Source of the DNA: Thalassotalea_H sp040779345
Lineage (GTDB): Bacteria; Pseudomonadota; Gammaproteobacteria; Enterobacterales; Alteromonadaceae
DNA length: 64,000 nucleotides
Assembly (NCBI GenBank): GCA_040779345.1
Contig: JBFONU010000001.1
Span: 248,001-312,000 of the forward strand
Direction: 5' to 3'
This document shows positions 60,498-64,000 of this stretch, piece by piece; positions within the stretch are counted from its first letter, which is position 1; each line of letters opens with the position of its first letter. The notes under the pieces are model-generated. The model was not told the DNA's origin. It did no database searches and saw nothing but the letters and a program-made list of their open reading frames with translations. The position numbers and the translations under genes were made by a program.

Positions 60498-61847
60498 ATG
60501 TCATTTAATATAGCGTTAAGCGGGTTAAATGCCGCGCAAAAAGATTTGGATGTTACATCAAATAATATTGCAAACGTAAGTACTGTTGGTTTTAAAGAGT
60601 CACGTGCAGAATTTGTCGATGTTTATGCTGCATCATTACTCGCGGCTGGTAAAACTAAAGTAGGTGACGGGGTTCTGACCTCTGATGTTGCTCAACAGTT
60701 TTCTCAAGGGAGTATTCAGTTTACCAATAATGCTTTAGACCTTGCGATCACAGGTAATGGCTTTTTTGCTGTTGTACCTGATATTGACAGTTTAGAGTTT
60801 TCTTATACACGTGCCGGTCAATTTAAGTTAAATAATGATAACTTTATTGTTAACTCTGCGGGGGAGCATTTATTAGGCTTTCCCGTTAATCCTGATGGTA
60901 GTTCATCTTCTGTTAGTCTGAGCACTTCTGAGCCTATTCGAATTCCTACAGCCTCAGGAGCTCCAGCAAAAACATCTGAAGTAGATATTCGAATGAATTT
61001 ACCTGCGGGTGCACCAGTAATAACCGGTTCACCAGGTAACTTTGATTTAACTGACCCGTTAACGTTTAATCATTCGACATCAGTCACTGTTTTTGATTCT
61101 TTAGGTGATAGTCATATTATGACCTATTACTTTATAAAAGAGGCTCCTGTTGCTGGTCCTCCAGCCTCTAACCCATGGGTAGTAACCGCCGCGATTGACA
61201 ATCAGCGTATTGATTTGGTTGATCCAGCTAATGCCGCTACAGGTATTAATATGAACGGTTTTGATGGTGCAAGGTTGAATTTTAGCCCTGGTGGTGATTT
61301 TATTTCACAAGTGCCTGCGGCGGGATTTCAAACGGCTCAACTGGGGGCGGCAATTTTAACTAATGGTTCGGATTCTTCTCAACAGATAGTGGTTGACTTT
61401 AATCTTGATACGGCAGGGCCAAATCCAAATGAACCGACACAGTTTGCATCAAACTTTGAAGTGACATCATTAGAACAAGATGGCTTACCTGTTGGACGGT
61501 TAACTGGGTTAGATATTGGTCCTGATGGCCTTGTTATGGCAACGTATAGTAATGGTACTTCACAACCATTATCACGAGTTGCCTTGGTAAATTTTGCTAA
61601 CAATCAAGGTTTAACTCAGGTAGGTAATACTAATTGGAAAGAAAGTATTTTATCGGGTGAAGGTTTAGCCGGTGAAGCAGGTGAAGGGACCTATGGAACT
61701 ATAAACTCTTCTGCACTAGAGTCATCAAACGTTAATTTAACTAGTGAGCTTATTGACCTAATTTCAGCTCAACGAAACTTTCAGGCTAACTCGCGTTCTC
61801 TAGAAGTTGATAATCAGTTAAATCAAACGATATTACAGATCCGATAA
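60498..61847 (+). CDS. flgE: flagellar hook protein FlgE
   Basis: Main structural protein of the hook. It has 449 residues. The N-terminal D0 helix SFNIALSGLNAAQKDLDVTS and NNIANVSTVGFKESRAEF are typical, the D1/D2 domains occupy the middle, and the C-terminus has NLTSELIDLISAQRNFQANS and QLNQTILQIR. GAGGTGAAG precedes the ATG. A terminator follows and the next gene has its own sigma-54 element. Confidence 0.97.
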   Translation: MSFNIALSGLNAAQKDLDVTSNNIANVSTVGFKESRAEFVDVYAASLLAAGKTKVGDGVLTSDVAQQFSQGSIQFTNNALDLAITGNGFFAVVPDIDSLEFSYTRAGQFKLNNDNFIVNSAGEHLLGFPVNPDGSSSSVSLSTSEPIRIPTASGAPAKTSEVDIRMNLPAGAPVITGSPGNFDLTDPLTFNHSTSVTVFDSLGDSHIMTYYFIKEAPVAGPPASNPWVVTAAIDNQRIDLVDPANAATGINMNGFDGARLNFSPGGDFISQVPAAGFQTAQLGAAILTNGSDSSQQIVVDFNLDTAGPNPNEPTQFASNFEVTSLEQDGLPVGRLTGLDIGPDGLVMATYSNGTSQPLSRVALVNFANNQGLTQVGNTNWKESILSGEGLAGEAGEGTYGTINSSALESSNVNLTSELIDLISAQRNFQANSRSLEVDNQLNQTILQIR

Positions 61848-61881
61848 TCCAAAACTCATAGTAGTCGTTTGTCGAAATACC

Positions 61882-61910
61882 GCCCTTAATACCAGATTAA
61901 GGGCTTTTTT
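61882..61910 (+). terminator. terminator after flgE
   Basis: GCCCTTAAT and ATTAAGGGC with a 5-base loop, followed by six Ts. It splits the flgB-flgE and flgF-onward transcripts. Confidence 0.9.
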
Positions 61911-61948
61911 ATTGCCCCACTAATATCCTTTTTTAAAAGCTCCTCCTT

Positions 61949-61964
61949 TGGCATCGTATTTGCA
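61949..61964 (+). promoter_or_regulatory. sigma-54 promoter before flgF
   Basis: TGGCAT-CGTAT-TTGCA matches the sigma-54 consensus TGGCAC-N5-TTGCA at all but one core position, with GG/GC spacing correct. It ends 35 bases before the flgF start and follows the flgE terminator. Confidence 0.85.
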
Positions 61965-61999
61965 TTGTTAAGGTAATATTTAATTTTGTTGGATTGATG

Positions 62000-62743
62000 A
62001 TGGATAAGATGCTCTATATCGCCATGAGTGGCGCGAAGCAAAACATGAGATCATTAGCAATAAATGCCAATAACTTAGCGAATGCTAAGACAACGGGATT
62101 TAAAGCAGACTTAGCGCAAGCTCGTTCAATGCAAGCTTTTGGTGAAGGTTTACCATCGCGTGTTTTTGCCATGACTGAAAAATCTAGCCAAAACTTTGAC
62201 AGTGGTGCACTTCTTACTACAGGTCGCGATTTAGATATCGCTATTCAAGGTCATGGCATGATCGCCGTACAAGCAAGAGATGGTCGAGAAGCTTATACCC
62301 GTGATGGACATTTAACCTTAACCGAAGAAGGTAACTTGCAAACACCGAATGGCGATTTAGTGCTAGGTGATGGCGGTCCGTTATTTTTGCCTTTACCAGT
62401 CAATAATATTGAGATCACAAAAGACGGCACGATAATGGTTCAGCCTGCAGGTGCACCAAGTACGGTGCAAGAAGAGGTTGGCAAAATTAAATTAGTTAAC
62501 CCTGAAACTCGTAATTTAGTGCGTGGCAATGATGGTTTATTTAGAGGCGGTAATGGAAACGACGAAGCTGCTGATATAAGTGTTGTTGTACAAAGTGGCA
62601 CATTAGAGTCAAGTAATGTTAACCCTGTTGGCGAAATGACAGAAATGATTTCAATACAACGTCAATTTGAAATGCAATTGAAACTTATGAAAACCGCTGA
62701 AGAAATCGATTCAGCAAGCGCATCGTTATTGCGTGCTTTCTAA
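62000..62743 (+). CDS. flgF: flagellar basal body rod protein FlgF
   Basis: Rod protein between the proximal rod and FlgG. It has 247 residues from the ATG at 62000 (MDKMLYIAMSGAKQNM), with GGATTG upstream; an ATG one codon earlier and a TTG two codons earlier are also in frame. The rod signature NANNLANAKTTGFKADLAQ lies at about residues 21-39, and the C-terminus has NPVGEMTEMISIQRQFEMQ. First gene of a transcript driven from the sigma-54 element. Confidence 0.97.
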   Translation: MDKMLYIAMSGAKQNMRSLAINANNLANAKTTGFKADLAQARSMQAFGEGLPSRVFAMTEKSSQNFDSGALLTTGRDLDIAIQGHGMIAVQARDGREAYTRDGHLTLTEEGNLQTPNGDLVLGDGGPLFLPLPVNNIEITKDGTIMVQPAGAPSTVQEEVGKIKLVNPETRNLVRGNDGLFRGGNGNDEAADISVVVQSGTLESSNVNPVGEMTEMISIQRQFEMQLKLMKTAEEIDSASASLLRAF

Positions 62744-62772
62744 TTATATTAAGACAGTTATTGAGGTGACTT

Positions 62773-63561
62773 ATGAACCCAGCATTATGGATCAGTAAAA
62801 CAGGATTAGACGCGCAAACAAAAGATATTGCGGTTATATCCAATAACTTAGCGAATGCCAGTACCGTAGGTTTTAAAAAAAGCAGAGCCGTTTTTGAAGA
62901 TTTACTTTATCAAACTATTAATCAACCCGGTGGACGTTCAGCACAAGATACAGAAATGCCATCAGGTTTAATGCTTGGTGCTGGTGCTAAAGTTGTGGCG
63001 ACACAAAAGGTACATACCCAAGGGGATATGATCACCACTGACAATGCCCTTGATTTAATGATCCAAGGTGAAGGTTTTTTTCAAGTACAAATGCCTGATG
63101 GCTCTTTGTCTTATTCAAGAAATGGTCAATTTACCATGGATGAAGAAGGCAATATGGTGACCCCAGGAGCGGGTTATTTAGTTCAGCCGCAAGTCACTAT
63201 TCCGCCTGATGCTTTAAGTATTATTGTGTCTCAAGATGGTGAAGTATCAGTCACTTTACAAGGTCAGGCAGAGCCAGCCGTTGTTGGGCAGTTAAACACA
63301 GTTAATTTTGTCAATCCAACGGGCTTAGAGCCAATAGGTCAAAATTTATATGTCGAAACCTCTGTAAGTGGTGCTCCTCAAGAAGGTGTACCCGGTTTAG
63401 AAGGCTTCGGTATGGTGGTGCAAGGGGCTTTAGAAACCTCAAACGTAAATACCACTGAAGAGCTGGTAAATTTGATTGAAAGCCAACGAGTTTATGAAAT
63501 GAACTCGAAAGTGATTTCAGCTGTTGATCAAATGCTTAGTTATATTAATCAACAACTATAA
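62773..63561 (+). CDS. flgG: flagellar basal body distal rod protein FlgG
   Basis: Distal rod protein. It has 262 residues (260 in E. coli). Seen: NPALWISKTGLDAQTKDIAV at the N-terminus, NNLANASTVGFKKSRAVFED, the body with GEGFFQVQMPDGSLSYSRNG and the C-terminal NTTEELVNLIESQRVYEMNS. GAGGTGAC precedes the ATG, and flgH follows after 17 bases. Confidence 0.98.
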   Translation: MNPALWISKTGLDAQTKDIAVISNNLANASTVGFKKSRAVFEDLLYQTINQPGGRSAQDTEMPSGLMLGAGAKVVATQKVHTQGDMITTDNALDLMIQGEGFFQVQMPDGSLSYSRNGQFTMDEEGNMVTPGAGYLVQPQVTIPPDALSIIVSQDGEVSVTLQGQAEPAVVGQLNTVNFVNPTGLEPIGQNLYVETSVSGAPQEGVPGLEGFGMVVQGALETSNVNTTEELVNLIESQRVYEMNSKVISAVDQMLSYINQQL

Positions 63562-63578
63562 AGGTTAAGGGGCGTCAT

Positions 63579-64000
63579 ATGAAAAAGGCAATAGTCATAT
63601 TATGTGCATGGATGACGTTAGCGGGTTGTGCCAGTATTGAACAGGCGAGAACATTACCCGATGATCCTGATTTTGCACCGATCCTTCCTGAAATGGAAGA
63701 AACTCCCATTGTTCCTACAGGCTCATTATTTAAAGCTAATTATGTGAATAATATTTACTCTGACTCTAAAGCTCATCGCGTTGGCGATATTATTTCAGTG
63801 ATATTGAGTGAAAGTACACAAGCCAATAAAAATGCTAAAACAGAGTTGAAAAAAGCGAATAGTGCATTACTTGACCCTGTTACTGGCTTTGGTGCTGTAC
63901 CTATTAAGATTAACAATGATGCTATTCAATTTGGTTTAAACCAAACGTCTGACTTTAAAGGCGACTCTAAATCTAATCAAGGCAACAGCTTAAGTGGCAA
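63579..64000 (+). CDS. flgH: flagellar L-ring protein FlgH, 5' part (cut by window end)
   Basis: Outer-membrane lipoprotein that forms the L ring around the rod. The first 140 codons are present. It begins with a lipoprotein signal (KKAIVILCAWMTLAGC, lipobox TLAGC), followed by the family regions PTGSLFKANYVNNIYSDSKA, RVGDIISVILSESTQANKNA and the disordered Asn/Lys-rich part. AAGGGGC precedes the ATG. It follows flgG by 17 bases in the flgF-flgG-flgH transcript; the rest lies outside the window. Confidence 0.96.
   Translation, partial: MKKAIVILCAWMTLAGCASIEQARTLPDDPDFAPILPEMEETPIVPTGSLFKANYVNNIYSDSKAHRVGDIISVILSESTQANKNAKTELKKANSALLDPVTGFGAVPIKINNDAIQFGLNQTSDFKGDSKSNQGNSLSG

Overview
The window is ordinary chromosomal DNA of a gammaproteobacterium, most likely an Alteromonadales species close to Colwellia. 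The reasons are the low G+C content, the gene order (dcw cluster, lpxC, DUF721, M23 peptidase, secA, mutT, yacG-zapD-coaE-pilDCB-pilA, nadC, ampDE, pdhR-aceEF-lpd, acnB; tkt-epd-pgk-fba; Vibrio/Shewanella-type polar flagellar genes) and the protein sequences. The genus is inferred from recognition, not from a search. I saw no insertion sequence, prophage, integrase, CRISPR array or rRNA. One tRNA gene, tRNA-Arg(CCT), is present.

Layout. Positions 1-6180: end of the division and cell-wall cluster (3' part of murC, ddl, ftsQ, ftsA, ftsZ), then lpxC with its own promoter. 6200-11100: a DciA-like DUF721 gene (minus), an M23 peptidase, secA and mutT. 11126-19321 (minus strand): yacG, zapD, coaE, then the type IV pilus genes pilD, pilC, pilB and pilA, then nadC and a membrane-anchored retropepsin-like protease. 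19320-21112: a possible 26-residue membrane peptide, ampD and ampE. 21458-28480: the pyruvate dehydrogenase locus pdhR-aceE-aceF-lpdA, with a clear PdhR operator on the pdhR promoter. 28508-33642: an OmpA-family porin-like protein, a lipoprotein, an unusually long aconitase B and a parvulin. 33953-36144: a three-gene operon of an ECF sigma factor, a probable non-zinc anti-sigma factor and an exported coiled-coil protein. 36243-43387: a small exported protein and a glyoxylate-shunt region, malate synthase G - lrgB - lrgA - lysR (minus) facing isocitrate lyase (plus). 43519-45697: FKBP isomerase, DUF481 outer-membrane protein and an MscS channel. 45960-51803 (minus): tkt-epd-pgk-fba. 52256-52436: a 45-residue exported or membrane peptide gene with its own terminator. 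52582-52656: tRNA-Arg. 52714-64000: flagellar genes flgT, flgOP, flgNMA, cheVR and flgBCDEFGH (flgH is cut by the window end).

How the parts work together. Central carbon metabolism is heavily represented: pyruvate to acetyl-CoA (aceEF-lpd), aconitase, both enzymes of the glyoxylate bypass and the lower glycolytic/gluconeogenic block. A LysR regulator and an LrgAB pair sit inside the glyoxylate group, which suggests that this LrgAB carries a small carboxylate rather than acting in lysis. The flagellar genes carry readable control sites: a full-match sigma-28 site before flgM and sigma-54-like -24/-12 elements before flgO, flgB, flgF and possibly flgA. This fits a sigma-54-driven middle class and a sigma-28-driven late class.

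Most of the window is conserved housekeeping DNA. The parts least explained by known systems are the sigma/anti-sigma/coiled-coil operon, the two very small hydrophobic peptide genes, the long aconitase B and the lrgAB-lysR insertion in the glyoxylate locus.
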